Made by a program: the position numbers and the translations under genes
Notes under the pieces: model-generated
Told to the model about the DNA's origin: nothing
The model's input: only the letters and a program-made list of their open reading frames with translations
Databases searched by the model: none
Source of the DNA: Deltaproteobacteria bacterium
GTDB lineage: Bacteria > Desulfobacterota > Desulfobacteria > Desulfobacterales > ETH-SRB1
DNA length: 5,260 bases
Direction: 5' to 3'
Assembly: GCA_030627405.1 (NCBI GenBank)
Contig: DAOUSD010000157.1
Span: forward strand, 1-5,260
Shown: piece by piece, positions 4,995-5,260 of the stretch
How the letters are laid out: every line of letters starts with the position of its first letter
How positions within the stretch are numbered: the stretch's first letter is position 1

Positions 4995-5260
4995 TTGCAG
5001 GCACGCGGAGCCATCTATCACCACAGCCAGTTGGTTTTCCATAATGGTTTTATCGGCAAAAAATACCTCATCTTATTAAACTCACCCGCTAAAAAAGAAC
5101 CCTATCTTTTTGTAAAAGCCACCTCCCAACAGAAGGACAAACCTGCAAAGGTCGGATGTATTAAAGAAAGAAGCCTGTTTTTTATTCCTGCAGGTAAAAC
5201 ATTCTTTAAGAAAGATACCTGGGTTCAGCTTTATGAGCTATATCCCATTCCACCTGAAGA
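4995..5260 (+). CDS. Putative MazF/PemK-like toxin partner (3'-truncated)
   Basis: An open frame begins with TTG directly after the TAA of the Panacea gene (0 nt gap) and runs off the right edge, showing 88 residues. GGAG at 4983-4986, inside the upstream gene's end, is 8 nt before the TTG; no in-frame ATG exists near the start. The N-terminus RGAIYHH (4-10) resembles the R-G-D/x-I-Y opening of MazF/PemK ribonucleases. A hydrophobic strand, KKYLILLNSP (22-31), and a strand ending in T-S, YLFVKATSQ (37-45), fit the same SH3-like layout. GC-I (54-56), LFFIPAG (61-67) and WVQLYELYPI (76-85) follow. In MazF-type toxins such residues cradle and cut RNA. The likeness is motif-level only, so it may be a different small toxin fold. 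The next part of the gene lies beyond the window. Confidence 0.65.
   Translation, partial: MQARGAIYHHSQLVFHNGFIGKKYLILLNSPAKKEPYLFVKATSQQKDKPAKVGCIKERSLFFIPAGKTFFKKDTWVQLYELYPIPPE

Overview
The window carries eight protein-coding regions, all on the + strand. The first is cut off at its 5' end and the last at its 3' end. The general base composition is AT-rich. The gene set is a B12-type radical SAM protein, leucyl aminopeptidase, a small acidic conserved protein, thiamine diphosphokinase, a YajD-like HNH protein and an HTH/zinc-ribbon regulator. This set, and the style of the proteins, suggest a strictly anaerobic Deltaproteobacterium (Desulfobacterota, sulfate-reducer or syntroph type). That placement is inference from family resemblance, because no rRNA or other phylogenetic marker is present.

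Layout. Positions 2-622 hold the C-terminal part of a radical SAM enzyme. A 176-bp gap follows with a good sigma70-type promoter (673-700) and a strong Shine-Dalgarno that sets the GTG start of pepA (799-2268). pepA encodes a complete M17 leucyl aminopeptidase with all expected metal and catalytic residues. Directly after the pepA stop lies a roughly 286-bp imperfect inverted repeat (2270-2555). It resembles a MITE-like or palindromic intergenic element and fills almost the whole gap to the next gene. Its right arm contains a TTGACA box that may drive the 82-aa gene at 2570-2818. After a short hairpin comes a TTG-started thiamine diphosphokinase gene (2858-3505), then a YajD-type HNH gene (3538-3909) that is visibly more GC-rich than its surroundings. 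A winged-helix plus zinc-ribbon regulator follows (3920-4243).

After a 190-bp non-coding gap, the right end (4434-5260) is a very AT-rich two-gene unit. It encodes a Panacea-domain (DUF4065, SocA-like) protein followed immediately by a small protein whose N-terminal layout resembles MazF/PemK toxins. The architecture is that of a type II toxin-antitoxin module with the antitoxin first.

The most noteworthy items are the large inverted-repeat element with its possible embedded promoter, the Panacea/MazF-like pair, and the composition break at the YajD-like gene. The central housekeeping genes look ordinary. No tRNA, rRNA, CRISPR array or intact insertion sequence was found.
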